NCBI RefSeq assembly: GCF_000223905.1
Contig: NC_015948.1
Coordinates: 1,426,001-1,490,000 of the forward strand
Direction of reading: 5' to 3'
From: Haloarcula hispanica ATCC 33960
Lineage (GTDB): Archaea; Halobacteriota; Halobacteria; Halobacteriales; Haloarculaceae
DNA length: 64,000 bases
Numbering within the stretch: the stretch's first letter is position 1; the number at the start of each line of letters is the position of its first letter. Below the pieces are notes generated by a model. The model made no database searches. It was given only the letters and a program-made list of their open reading frames with translations, and was not told where the DNA came from. A program made the position numbers and the translations under genes. Shown here piece after piece: positions 33,666 to 41,633 of the stretch.

Positions 33666-34046
33666 TCAGACCGGGTCCCAGCGGTAGCCGTCCCAGTCCT
33701 GACTCTCGGGCACTTTGATGCCCGCGTCGGGGTCGCGGAGTTCCTCGACGTAGACGGGTTCGACCGTGTCACCTGTTTCGACCTCGTCCGTGGTCACCTG
33801 CCCGAGCGCGCGGACGAACTCGTCGCTCGCATCGGAGACGTCCGTTATGTCGAACTCAACGATAGCCAGCGTGTTTGGCTCGCGGACGCCCGGCGGCGTC
33901 GCCGTCGAGTGGGTCCAAGTGACCACTTCGCCGGTCCGGTCCGCGAGGTCGAACGTCGCGTCCTGTGGTTCGCCACACTCCGGACACAGCGGATGGGTGG
34001 GGTACGAGACGTGACCGTTTGCGCACATGCCTGCTTCCAGCGTCAT
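33666..34046 (-). CDS. Zn-ribbon/OB-fold (DUF35) partner of a thiolase
   Basis: The 126-residue protein has an N-terminal zinc ribbon (Cys-Ala-Asn-Gly-His near residue 8 and Cys-Pro-Glu-Cys near 21) and an OB-fold domain with Gly-Glu-Val-Val-Thr-Trp-Thr. DUF35 proteins bind CoA esters and channel them to a thiolase partner. It starts by an ATGA overlap with the upstream thiolase-like gene (34043-34046), so the two probably form a complex. Confidence 0.9.
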   Translation of the reverse strand: MTLEAGMCANGHVSYPTHPLCPECGEPQDATFDLADRTGEVVTWTHSTATPPGVREPNTLAIVEFDITDVSDASDEFVRALGQVTTDEVETGDTVEPVYVEELRDPDAGIKVPESQDWDGYRWDPV

Positions 34047-35194
34047 TCTGCGGCCTCCATGATGGTGGTGATGACACAGTTGCCAAAGCCGCCGACGTTA
34101 CACGCCAGTGCGGTGTCGGCGTCGACCTGTCGCGGCCCGGCCTCGCCGACGAGCTGTTCGTAGATTTCGACGCCCTGCGCGACACCGCTTGCCCCCAGCG
34201 GATGGCCCTTGGACTTGAGCCCCCCGGAGGTGTTGATCGGCAGGTCGCCGTCCTTTGCAGTGGCACCGTCCATCGCCAGCTCCCAGGCCGTCCCTTGCTC
34301 GGCGACGCCGATACCCTCTAGCTGGAGGAACTCCAGAATGGTGAACATGTCGTGTAGTTCCGCCACATCGAGGTCCTCGGGACCGAGGCCGGCCATCTCG
34401 TAGGCCTCCTTGCTCGACTCGACGACCCCGCCCATGACCGTCGGGTCGTCGCGCTCGTGGACGACGTGGGTGTCGGTCGCCCCGCCGATGCCGGAGACGA
34501 GGGCGTACTCGTCGGTTATCTCTTTGGCGCGCTCCTCTGTGGTGAACATGAGCGCGGCGCTGCCGTCCGTGATCGGACAGAAGTCATACAGACGCAGCGG
34601 GTCCGCGATGATGGGTGACTCGAGCGCTTTCTCCATCGTGATCTCCGTCTGGAACTGCGCCTTGGGGTTGTCCACGCCGTTTCGATGGTTCTTGACCGCG
34701 ACCCGGGCGAGCGACTCCCGAGGGGCGTCGAACCGCTCCAGATAGTGCCGGGCGGTCATCCCGGCAAAGGACGGGAGCGTCACGCCGTGCTTGTACTCGT
34801 CGGGGTGGGTAATCGAGGCGATGATGTCGGTCGCCTGGCCCGTCGTCTTGTGAGTCATTTTCTCCCCGCCGACTAACAGCGTCATATCGCTGGCCCCGCT
34901 GGCGACGGACTGCCAGGCCTCGTAGATGCCTGCTCCGCCCGAGGAAGAGGTCTGGTCGACCCGTTCGCTGTAGGCCGGAAGCACTCCCAGGTCGTGGGCC
35001 AGCAGATTCATGATTCCCGTCTGCCCTTCGAACTCGCCACTGGCCATGTTCGAGACGTACAGGTGCTCTACGTCGTCGGGCGCAACGCCGGCGTCCGTGA
35101 GGCATTCCTCGCCCGCCTGCGAGAGCAACTCGCGGATCCAGGCGTCGCGTTGCCCGAATTTCGTCATTGACGCGCCGATTACTGCGACTCCCAT
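34043..35194 (-). CDS. Thiolase-superfamily protein (SCP-x type) with Ser at the nucleophile position
   Basis: The 383-residue protein has the thiolase fold signatures Gly-His-Pro-Leu-Gly-Ala-Ser-Gly and Cys-Asn-Val-Gly-Gly-Phe-Gly-Asn-Cys in its C-terminal half and His-Asp-Met-Phe in the middle. By eye, the usual Cys-x-Ser-Gly-Gly acylation motif reads Ser83-Ser-Ser-Gly-Gly, so the nucleophilic Cys appears replaced. With the DUF35 protein it may act on CoA esters as an acyltransferase or an altered thiolase. I chose the ATG at 35194; a much longer in-frame version runs back through the next gene. Confidence 0.85.
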   Translation of the reverse strand: MGVAVIGASMTKFGQRDAWIRELLSQAGEECLTDAGVAPDDVEHLYVSNMASGEFEGQTGIMNLLAHDLGVLPAYSERVDQTSSSGGAGIYEAWQSVASGASDMTLLVGGEKMTHKTTGQATDIIASITHPDEYKHGVTLPSFAGMTARHYLERFDAPRESLARVAVKNHRNGVDNPKAQFQTEITMEKALESPIIADPLRLYDFCPITDGSAALMFTTEERAKEITDEYALVSGIGGATDTHVVHERDDPTVMGGVVESSKEAYEMAGLGPEDLDVAELHDMFTILEFLQLEGIGVAEQGTAWELAMDGATAKDGDLPINTSGGLKSKGHPLGASGVAQGVEIYEQLVGEAGPRQVDADTALACNVGGFGNCVITTIMEAAE

Positions 35195-35258
35195 ACCTGT
35201 GCCGTCACAGGGGTCTCGTGTATGTATTACGGTCCGACCTATAGATCGAGTGGAATGT

Positions 35259-36086
35259 TCACGCAGTCGTCGTGACGACCGACAGCCCTTCGGCGGGTTG
35301 GTCACCGGCCAGTGAGACGAGCAGGCGCCAGCCGTCCGGGGTTCGCTCGGCTTCGGCCATCTGTGGCGTGATACTCGTCCGGCGCAGCAGTTCGACGGCA
35401 ATCGGCAACACTGGGCAGCGGAGGTCCGACAGCGTCGGGCGATAGTTCTGTAATGTAATATATCTGGAACAGCGGCCGGGACCGACCGCGGCGGGTTCGA
35501 TTGCTGTCTCGTCGACCAGCCCCGCTGTTTCGAGGTCGGCGACGGCGTCCCGGACCGGCTCAGGCCCGCTTGGCTTCCTCGGTAACTGGCCGGCGGCTTC
35601 GCGGAGGGTGTCCGCCTGTACTTCCGGGTCGAGATTGTCGGCGATCGCCGTGGCCATACTTTCGAGCATCGCCAGACAGAGGCGCTCGCGGTTCTCCGTC
35701 TCCTCGGCCGCTTCGAGGTAGCTGTCGATGACTGCCTGCTCGACGGAGCGATGACGCCCCGACAGCACCTCGAACAGCGACCCGGCGACCGTGTGACAGT
35801 ACTCCGGGAGCGATGACGGGCCAGTCCTGACGGCGTCGGTCCCCCACGGCGCTTCACAGACGATGAGGCCGTGGACGGTGACACGGGGGTCGTAGCGGCG
35901 GAGGGCACTCCGGTAGGCGGTCGCGACGCTGGCCGCTTCGGCAGCCGTCTCGCGGTCCGGGAACTGCATTCCCGACACCGGGAACGGCGGCGTTCCTGTC
36001 CGGGCGCTGACGACGCGATACGGCCCGACAGCCACGCTGAGTTCCGAGAGCCTGTCACGGATGTCCGCGAGTGTTCGTCCGACCAT
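35259..36086 (-). CDS. Conserved haloarchaeal protein (DUF7551/7552-like)
   Basis: The 275-residue soluble protein starts Met-Val-Gly-Arg-Thr-Leu-Ala-Asp-Ile-Arg and has Gly-Met-Gln-Phe-Pro-Asp-Arg-Glu-Thr-Ala (about 39-48), Tyr-Arg-Ser-Ala-Leu-Arg-Arg-Tyr-Asp-Pro and Leu-Ile-Val-Cys-Glu-Ala, a pattern common to haloarchaeal proteins annotated DUF7551/DUF7552. The C-terminal half is helical. It follows the iron-type binding-protein gene by 6 bp and so probably shares its iron-regulated transcript. Function unknown. Confidence 0.75.
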   Translation of the reverse strand: MVGRTLADIRDRLSELSVAVGPYRVVSARTGTPPFPVSGMQFPDRETAAEAASVATAYRSALRRYDPRVTVHGLIVCEAPWGTDAVRTGPSSLPEYCHTVAGSLFEVLSGRHRSVEQAVIDSYLEAAEETENRERLCLAMLESMATAIADNLDPEVQADTLREAAGQLPRKPSGPEPVRDAVADLETAGLVDETAIEPAAVGPGRCSRYITLQNYRPTLSDLRCPVLPIAVELLRRTSITPQMAEAERTPDGWRLLVSLAGDQPAEGLSVVTTTA

Positions 36087-36092
36087 GGTGCC

Positions 36093-37247
36093 CTACAGCT
36101 CTCCGGCGACGATATCGGCGACACGCTGACGGTCGAACAGGTTCCGGTCCACGTCGTACACCTGCGACGCGGCCCGTTCCGTGAGGACCAGGTTCGTTAT
36201 CGGCCCCTGGTACAGCGGGCCACCGCGATACACGTTCCCGTTCTGTACCGCCGTCAGTTCGCTTCCGCTCTGGTCCGATTTGAGGAAGCTGACGACCGTG
36301 TCCTCGAACTCCGAGCGCGTTTTGTTCTCCTGTCCGCGCAGGAGCAGGTACTCCGGATCGATGTCGAGCAGGGTCTCGAAGTCGACCTTGCTGCGGTCTG
36401 CGTGGAAGTCCCTGACATCGGTCTTCGCGAAGGCATCGCGTACCCCGAGGTCTCGCCACTGTTTGAAGCTGGTCCCGTCCTCGATGAGGTACGGTGAGAA
36501 GCTGGTGGGCTCGTCGCTGCCGGCCCATACGATAGCTACCTCGGGCCGTTCGGACTCCGAGTCCGGCACGAGGTCTTCCAGGCTCGTCTGGAATTCTTCG
36601 TGGAGAGTCCGGAACGCCTCGAACCGGTCGGTCCGCTGGAACGCCTGGGACAGTTTCTCGAAAGCTTCGTACAGCGTGTAGTAGGTGTAGTCGTGCCACT
36701 CGTAGCCGGTCGAGAAGATGCTGTTCCCGAAGAAGGGACCGACCTGGGTTTCGATTTCGTCGATATCCGACTGTTCCCAGGACCCGCGGCTCTGCAGGAA
36801 GTTCGGGTCCATGACGTGGATGTCGGCGTCTATCTCGTAGAACTGCTCTTTCCCGACACCGCTGTCCCCCCACAGCTTCTGGATCGAACTCCCGTCAACG
36901 CTGACGCCCGGGATCTCGTCGTAGTACTGAGTGTGGTATCGGGAGGGGAGCCAGACGCCCTCTGGTGCGTCGAGGCCGAGCGCGATCCCCATGTCGGCCC
37001 AGCTCCCGTTGTTCGCGACCCAGCCCTCCGGAACTGCCTCGAACGTGACCTCGCCCACCGGTTCCATCGCGACGGAGTAGCCCGACTCCGTCGGTTCCGT
37101 GGTCGCTGTCGCGGTCGTCGTACCGGAATCCGTCGCGTCATCAGTCGCGCCGTCACCACCGCTCCCGGCCTCGGACTGACCCGAGCAGCCGGCGACGGCA
37201 CCTGCCAGCCCGACACCGGTCGCAACGATGTACTCTCGTCGGTTCAT
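36093..37247 (-). CDS. Iron/siderophore-type ABC substrate-binding lipoprotein
   Basis: The 384-residue protein has a twin-Arg signal (Arg3-Arg4) with lipobox Val-Ala-Gly-Cys21 and a Ser/Gly/Thr-rich linker, then a class III (BtuF/FepB/TroA) binding fold with Val-Pro-Glu-Gly-Trp-Val-Ala-Asn near residue 72. The long central helix of this fold is suggested by its mid-part. No permease or ATPase genes lie next to it, so it must use a transporter encoded elsewhere. Two TTAGG-type operators lie just upstream, supporting an iron or iron-chelate ligand. Confidence 0.85.
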   Translation of the reverse strand: MNRREYIVATGVGLAGAVAGCSGQSEAGSGGDGATDDATDSGTTTATATTEPTESGYSVAMEPVGEVTFEAVPEGWVANNGSWADMGIALGLDAPEGVWLPSRYHTQYYDEIPGVSVDGSSIQKLWGDSGVGKEQFYEIDADIHVMDPNFLQSRGSWEQSDIDEIETQVGPFFGNSIFSTGYEWHDYTYYTLYEAFEKLSQAFQRTDRFEAFRTLHEEFQTSLEDLVPDSESERPEVAIVWAGSDEPTSFSPYLIEDGTSFKQWRDLGVRDAFAKTDVRDFHADRSKVDFETLLDIDPEYLLLRGQENKTRSEFEDTVVSFLKSDQSGSELTAVQNGNVYRGGPLYQGPITNLVLTERAASQVYDVDRNLFDRQRVADIVAGEL

Positions 37248-37253
37248 ATCTTT

Positions 37254-37267
37254 TTAGGCTTGCCTAA
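37254..37267. promoter_or_regulatory. Iron-repressor-type operator, perfect palindrome
   Basis: TTAGGCTTGCCTAA is a perfect 14-bp inverted repeat, 6 bp upstream of the iron-type binding-protein start (37247). A TTTAAA element (37272-37277) lies between it and a second site, so the two operators bracket the probable TATA box. This is the best example of the motif in the window. Confidence 0.8.
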
Positions 37268-37288
37268 ATGGTTTAAATCTTCCCATAT

Positions 37289-37302
37289 TTAGGTAGCCCA
37301 AA
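37289..37302. promoter_or_regulatory. Second iron-type operator upstream of the binding-protein gene
   Basis: TTAGGTAGCCCAAA matches TTAGG-N4-CCTAA with one mismatch and lies 35 bp centre to centre from the perfect site, on the far side of the TTTAAA element. The same variant half-site CCAAA appears in the GT2 promoter. Confidence 0.6.
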
Positions 37303-37390
37303 AACACCATGAATCGACAAACAGCACCATAGCCCCCGACAGTGAGAATCCACACAAAGTATATCCGTGTGTGCTAACCACACACGAAAT

Positions 37391-37576
37391 ATGCAGGAGG
37401 CCTGGCTCCAACTACAATGTCCGGCGTGTTCAGTTGCCTGGGAAGAGCAAGTGTCCGACCTCCCGGCCCCGGAGACACAGTTCGTCTGTGACGACTGCGG
37501 GGCCGAACGGGCGCTGTCGGAGTTCATGCGGACCACCCGCGACCTCGAAGTGCTGCAGGAGTTTACGGACTCTTAG
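37391..37576 (+). CDS. Small zinc-ribbon protein (DUF7836-like)
   Basis: The 61-residue protein contains Cys-Pro-Ala-Cys (about 11-14) and Cys-Asp-Asp-Cys (about 34-37), the two halves of a zinc ribbon, followed by Phe-Met-Arg-Thr-Thr-Arg-Asp and a short helix. It matches a family of conserved short haloarchaeal zinc ribbons (DUF7836-like). The ATG at 37391 gives the normal family N-terminus. It is convergent with pccX, overlapping it by 4 bp. Confidence 0.82.
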   Translation: MQEAWLQLQCPACSVAWEEQVSDLPAPETQFVCDDCGAERALSEFMRTTRDLEVLQEFTDS

Positions 37577-37884
37577 TACCGCGCTCGCGCCGCCGCCTTC
37601 CACTCCTCGCCCCGCTTGACGTCGTTCGGGGGGCGGCGCTTGCCCACGCTCGCCAGCCGTCCGGCCAGCGTCCACTCGTCCACGTACTCGACGGCCGAGC
37701 GCTGCGATGACGCTTTAGCAGCGCGCCGGCAGTCGGTCAGGTGAGCGCTGATCGCAGCGGCGATAGCCGCTGCTTCTGCCTGTGACGCGTCCGCCGGTAT
37801 CGACAGCGACAGGTCCTCGGGGTCCTCGATATCGGTAAGCGGCGGCGTCTCCGCGTCCGACTGTGGTGTGTTGCGAGTCGCCAT
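37573..37884 (-). CDS. pccX: Propionyl-CoA carboxylase small subunit PccX
   Basis: The 103-residue acidic-then-basic protein lies directly after pccB (1 bp apart). It shows the carboxylase epsilon-like pattern: a helical Ala-rich middle ([11 protein letters not shown]) and the C-terminal Trp-x2-Ala-Gly-Arg-Leu and Gly-Glu-Glu-Trp-Lys-Ala-Ala-Ala-Arg. In Haloferax mediterranei a protein of this kind (PccX) is needed for propionyl-CoA carboxylase activity. The biotinylated alpha subunit (PccA) is not in this window. Confidence 0.82.
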   Translation of the reverse strand: MATRNTPQSDAETPPLTDIEDPEDLSLSIPADASQAEAAAIAAAISAHLTDCRRAAKASSQRSAVEYVDEWTLAGRLASVGKRRPPNDVKRGEEWKAAARARY

Positions 37885-37885
37885 A

Positions 37886-39469
37886 TTACAGCGGGATATT
37901 GCCGTGGTCTTTCGGCGGCGTGTCCTCGCGCTTGCGCTGCAGGAGGTCGAGGTCCTGAATGAGGCGCTTGCGCGTCTCTTTCGGTTCGATGACGTCGTCG
38001 AGGTAGCCCCGTTTCGCCGGCCCGTACGGATTGGCGAACTCGTCGCGGAACTCGTCCATCAGTTCCTGGCGCTTGGCGTCCGGGTCGTCGGCGTCTGCGA
38101 TTTCGTTCCGGTAGAGGATGTTGACCGCGCCCCGTGGACCGAGGACCGCCATCTCCGACCCCGGCCAGGCGTAGTTCACGTCGCTGCCGAGGAACTTCGA
38201 GGACATGACGATGTACGCACCGCCGTAGGCCTTCCGCACGACGACCGACAGCAGGGGCACCGTCGCCTCTGCGTAGGCGTAGATTAGCTTCGCGCCCCGC
38301 CGGATGATGCCGTTGTGCTCCTGGTCGGTGCCGGGCATGAACCCGGGCACGTCGACGAGCGTGAGGATGGGGATATTAAACGAGTCACAGAAGCGGACGA
38401 AACGGGCCGCTTTCTCCGCCGCGTCGATGTCGAGTGTCCCCGCGCTCACGCGTGGCTGATTGGCGACGACGCCGACCGACTGGCCGTCCATCCGCGAGAA
38501 GCCCACGACGACGTTGCGCGCCCAGTTGCCGTGAACCTCGAAGAAGGAGTCCTCGTCGACGATGGCGTCGATGACTTTCGTCATGTCGTAGGGCTTGCGC
38601 GGGGCCGACGGGACGATATCAGTCACGCCGGGAATTTCCCGGTCGGGGTCGTCCCACGGCTTGACCCGCGGCGGGTCCTCCATGTTGTTCGCCGGCAGGT
38701 ACGACAGGAGGCGGCGGATGTTTTCGAGCGCTTCCTCCTCTGACGGGTACGAGAAGTGAGCGACGCCGGACTTGGTAGAGTGAGAGCCCGCACCGCCGAG
38801 TTCCTCCTTCGACACCTGTTCGCCGGTCACCGTCTCGATGACGTCCGGCCCGGTGATGAACATGTGGCTGGTGTCCTGCACCATGAAGGTAAAGTCAGTC
38901 AGTGCCGGACTGTAGGTGGCTCCACCGGCACACGGCCCCATGATGGCTGAAATCTGCGGGATGAGCCCACTAGCCTTGGTGTTACGCTCGAAAATCTTGG
39001 CGAAACCCACCAGCGAGTCGACACCTTCCTGAATGCGCGCGCCGCCGGAGTCGTTGAGGCCGATGACCGGGACGCCGTTTTCGATGGCCCGGTCCATCAC
39101 CTTACAGATCTTGTCGGCGACGACCTCGCCGACCGAGCCGCCGAGGACGGTGAAGTCGTGGGCGAACAGGAACACCTTCCGACCGTCGACCTCGCCGTAG
39201 CCGGTGACGACCGCGTCGCCGGCGAAGCGCTTCTCCTCCATGCCGAAGTTCGTCGACCGGTGCTCGACGAACGGATCGACCTCGTTGAACGTGCCGTCGT
39301 CGACGAGGAAATCGATACGCTCGCGGGCGGTCATCTTGCCCTTCTCGTGCTGGGATTCGATACGGGCTTCACCGCCCCCGAGTTCGGCTTCGGCCCGTTT
39401 CTGTCGCAACTCTTCGACCGCGTCGTCAGGCGCCCCAGTCTCGTCGTCTGGTTCTTCCTGTTGACTCAT
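37886..39469 (-). CDS. pccB: Propionyl/acetyl-CoA carboxylase carboxyltransferase (beta) subunit
   Basis: The 527-residue protein has the two crotonase-like halves of acyl-CoA carboxyltransferases, with Ser-Gly-Gly-Ala-Arg-Ile-Gln-Glu-Gly in the N-terminal half and [17 protein letters not shown] and [13 protein letters not shown] in the C-terminal half. It carboxylates propionyl-CoA to methylmalonyl-CoA. ATG at 39469 is chosen over an upstream start at 39499. It follows phaB by 1 bp, giving an operon phaB-pccB-pccX. Confidence 0.94.
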   Translation of the reverse strand: MSQQEEPDDETGAPDDAVEELRQKRAEAELGGGEARIESQHEKGKMTARERIDFLVDDGTFNEVDPFVEHRSTNFGMEEKRFAGDAVVTGYGEVDGRKVFLFAHDFTVLGGSVGEVVADKICKVMDRAIENGVPVIGLNDSGGARIQEGVDSLVGFAKIFERNTKASGLIPQISAIMGPCAGGATYSPALTDFTFMVQDTSHMFITGPDVIETVTGEQVSKEELGGAGSHSTKSGVAHFSYPSEEEALENIRRLLSYLPANNMEDPPRVKPWDDPDREIPGVTDIVPSAPRKPYDMTKVIDAIVDEDSFFEVHGNWARNVVVGFSRMDGQSVGVVANQPRVSAGTLDIDAAEKAARFVRFCDSFNIPILTLVDVPGFMPGTDQEHNGIIRRGAKLIYAYAEATVPLLSVVVRKAYGGAYIVMSSKFLGSDVNYAWPGSEMAVLGPRGAVNILYRNEIADADDPDAKRQELMDEFRDEFANPYGPAKRGYLDDVIEPKETRKRLIQDLDLLQRKREDTPPKDHGNIPL

Positions 39470-39470
39470 C

Positions 39471-40214
39471 CTACCACTCCATCCCGCCGTTAACACCAAG
39501 TACCTGTCCTGTCATATAGCTCGATTCCTCGCTGGCGACGAACCTCACGATGCCGGCGATGTCTTCGACGCGTGCGAACCGGTCGAGCGGAATCTCCCGC
39601 AGAATCTTCTCCTGCACGCGTTCGGGCACCTCCTCTAGCATATCGGTCTTGACAAAGCCCGGCGCGACGCAGTTCGCGGTCGAGCCCGTGTGTGCCAGTT
39701 CGAGCGCAAGCGTCCGTGTAAATCCGAACAACCCGGATTTCGTCGTCGCATAGTTGGCCTGCCCGATGTTGCCCTGCTGGCCGACGACGCTAGAGATATT
39801 TATCAGTCGGCCGTGCTCGGCGTCGCGGATGTCGTCGTAGAACGCCTTCGTCCCGTTGAACACGCCGCCCAGGTTGACGTCGATAACCGTCTCCCAGTCT
39901 TCACGGGTCATGTTCTCGAATTTCTTGTCGATGGTGATACCAGCGTTGTTGACGAGCACGTCCGTGGGACCGAACTCGTCGGCCACCCTCTCACGCATCG
40001 CCCGGACTTCATCGAGTTTCGCCACGTCGGCCTGCGCCGCGATAGCATTGCCACCGCTTTCGCGGATATCCTCGACGACGGCACGGGCTTCCGCTTCCGA
40101 GGACCGGTAATTTACGACGACGTTGGCCCCGTGAGCACCGAGGTCTTTGGCGATTCCGCGGCCGATACCGCGCGAGGACCCGGTGACGACACAGGTCTGA
40201 TTATCCAGGTTCAT
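39471..40214 (-). CDS. phaB: Beta-ketoacyl-CoA/ACP reductase, probable PhaB
   Basis: The 247-residue short-chain dehydrogenase has the cofactor motif Thr-Gly-Ser-Ser-Arg-Gly-Ile-Gly-Arg (about 11-19), Asn-Asn-Ala-Gly (about 88-91) and the catalytic Ser-Ser...Tyr-Ala-Thr-Thr-Lys. It looks like FabG/PhaB, which in Haloarcula reduces acetoacetyl-CoA to (R)-3-hydroxybutyryl-CoA for polyhydroxyalkanoate. Archaea lack bacterial fatty-acid synthase, and the gene sits with propionyl-CoA carboxylase genes, so the PhaB role is likelier than FabG. The phaC/E synthase is not present here. Confidence 0.82.
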   Translation of the reverse strand: MNLDNQTCVVTGSSRGIGRGIAKDLGAHGANVVVNYRSSEAEARAVVEDIRESGGNAIAAQADVAKLDEVRAMRERVADEFGPTDVLVNNAGITIDKKFENMTREDWETVIDVNLGGVFNGTKAFYDDIRDAEHGRLINISSVVGQQGNIGQANYATTKSGLFGFTRTLALELAHTGSTANCVAPGFVKTDMLEEVPERVQEKILREIPLDRFARVEDIAGIVRFVASEESSYMTGQVLGVNGGMEW

Positions 40215-40401
40215 TTGTGGTTGATCGGAGCCCTGTTGCTTCGTACGCTCATCACCTAATCTGGCAAAGCACAGCCAGATAATAGTTCTCCTAATACAAC
40301 ATTAAACGTCAGATTTAGAATATAATGATGTTCCGGTTTCGGGACACATGATGTCTGGAAAACAGATCTACGAGGGCAGCAAAGTGAGAACGCCAAATCT
40401 T

Positions 40402-40415
40402 TTAGGATGGCCTAA
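40402..40415. promoter_or_regulatory. Iron-repressor-type operator upstream of the RGP-like gene
   Basis: TTAGGATGGCCTAA is a full TTAGG-N4-CCTAA match, ending 17 bp before the ATG at 40433. In a leaderless or short-leader transcript it would overlap the core promoter, fitting repression when iron is ample. Confidence 0.7.
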
Positions 40416-40432
40416 AGAGGTAGGGCCAGTAC

Positions 40433-41596
40433 ATGACAGCCGACATCTGCGTGATGGTGCCGACGATTCGAAACCACGAATGCATGCGTTCGTACTTCCA
40501 GAACGCCCGGAACCACGGGTTCGACCTGGACCGACTGTTCGTCGTGCTCATCACCGAGGACTTCTGTGACACCGACGCGATGGAACAGATGCTCGACGAA
40601 GAAGGCGTCGACGGGGCCGTCTACGACGGGACTGCTCGCGAAACCTGGTTTGAGAACCACGGCGCGAGCGAGTATTCGCACCTTATCCCCGAAGCGAGCC
40701 ACGCGCAGACGTCGTTTGGCCTCCTCTACATGTGGGCCAACGACTACGAGTACGGTGTGTTTATCGACGATGACACGCTGCCACACGAGGACGCAGACTT
40801 CTTCGGGACCCACATGTCGAACCTGTCCTTCGAGGGCGAGATAGAGACGGTCAGCTCCGACGAGCAGTGGGTCAACGTGCTCTACCAGAACGAGGACGAG
40901 CACGGTCTCTACCCGCGCGGCTACCCCTACGCCGCGATGGACGAGGAAGTTTCGACGGAAGCGACGCAGGTCGACGATGTGGTCGCCTCTCAAGGCCTCT
41001 GGACGAACGTACCGGACCTCGACGCCGTTCGTATCCTGATGGACGGCGACCTCCAGGGACAGGCCCAGACCCGGACGAGCGAGGCGGACTTCGGCGAGGA
41101 CTTCGTCGCCGCCAAGGGCCAGTACCTCACCGTCTGCTCGATGAACCTCGCGTTCCGCCGGGAAGTGATTCCGGCGTTCTACCAGCTCCCGATGGACGAC
41201 AACGAGTGGGACGTGGGCCGCTTCGACGACATCTGGTCGGGCGTGTTCCTCAAGCGGGCCTGTGACGTGCTCGGCAAGCAGATCTACAACGGCGACCCCC
41301 TCTGTGAGCACAACAAAGCGCCCCGCTCGACGTTCTCGGACCTGACCAACGAGGTCCACGGGCTCGAACTCAACGAGCACGTCTGGGAGATCGTTGACGA
41401 GGCCGGCGCGGACGCCGACTCCTACGCCGAAGTGTTCGACGCAATCGGGACAGCGATGGCCGACGGCGATTTCAGCGACTGGGAAAACGGTGCCTTCCTT
41501 AACTACTGCGGGGAGTTCATGCTCGACTGGCTGGAATGTCTCGACGAACTGGACGCCGCCGCGACGGAACAGGTCCCCGCGACCGCCGACGACTAG
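40433..41596 (+). CDS. Reversibly glycosylated polypeptide-like glycosyltransferase (GT75-like)
   Basis: The 387-residue protein resembles the alpha-1,4-glucan-protein synthase/RGP family, known in plants as UDP-arabinopyranose mutases and self-glycosylating proteins. It has a GT-A-like fold opening (Met-Val-Pro-Thr-Ile-Arg), Phe-Ile-Asp112-Asp-Asp114-Thr-Leu-Pro as a probable nucleotide-sugar/metal motif, and Ser-Met-Asn-Leu-Ala-Phe-Arg-Arg. It is soluble. An iron-type operator lies just upstream and an iron ABC operon follows 37 bp later, an odd partner for a sugar enzyme. Haloarchaeal substrate is unknown. Confidence 0.78.
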   Translation: MTADICVMVPTIRNHECMRSYFQNARNHGFDLDRLFVVLITEDFCDTDAMEQMLDEEGVDGAVYDGTARETWFENHGASEYSHLIPEASHAQTSFGLLYMWANDYEYGVFIDDDTLPHEDADFFGTHMSNLSFEGEIETVSSDEQWVNVLYQNEDEHGLYPRGYPYAAMDEEVSTEATQVDDVVASQGLWTNVPDLDAVRILMDGDLQGQAQTRTSEADFGEDFVAAKGQYLTVCSMNLAFRREVIPAFYQLPMDDNEWDVGRFDDIWSGVFLKRACDVLGKQIYNGDPLCEHNKAPRSTFSDLTNEVHGLELNEHVWEIVDEAGADADSYAEVFDAIGTAMADGDFSDWENGAFLNYCGEFMLDWLECLDELDAAATEQVPATADD

Positions 41597-41611
41597 AAAG
41601 GCCTAAGTTGT

Positions 41612-41625
41612 TTAGGCAACCCTAA
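41612..41625. promoter_or_regulatory. Iron-repressor-type operator upstream of fbpA
   Basis: TTAGGCAACCCTAA is a full match to the palindrome, 8 bp before the fbpA-like ATG (41634). A nearby GGCCTAA half-site (41600-41606) could help form a double site. It is an independent control point inside the tandem RGP-like/fbp segment. Confidence 0.75.
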
Positions 41626-41633
41626 ATCAAACA

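Noticed and set aside
34043..36124. Long frame that would fuse the thiolase-like gene to a 300-residue N-terminal extension
   Set aside because: The extension is Arg/Ser/Pro-rich and lies antisense to or out of frame with the DUF7551-like gene, which has normal haloarchaeal composition; the true start is at 35194.
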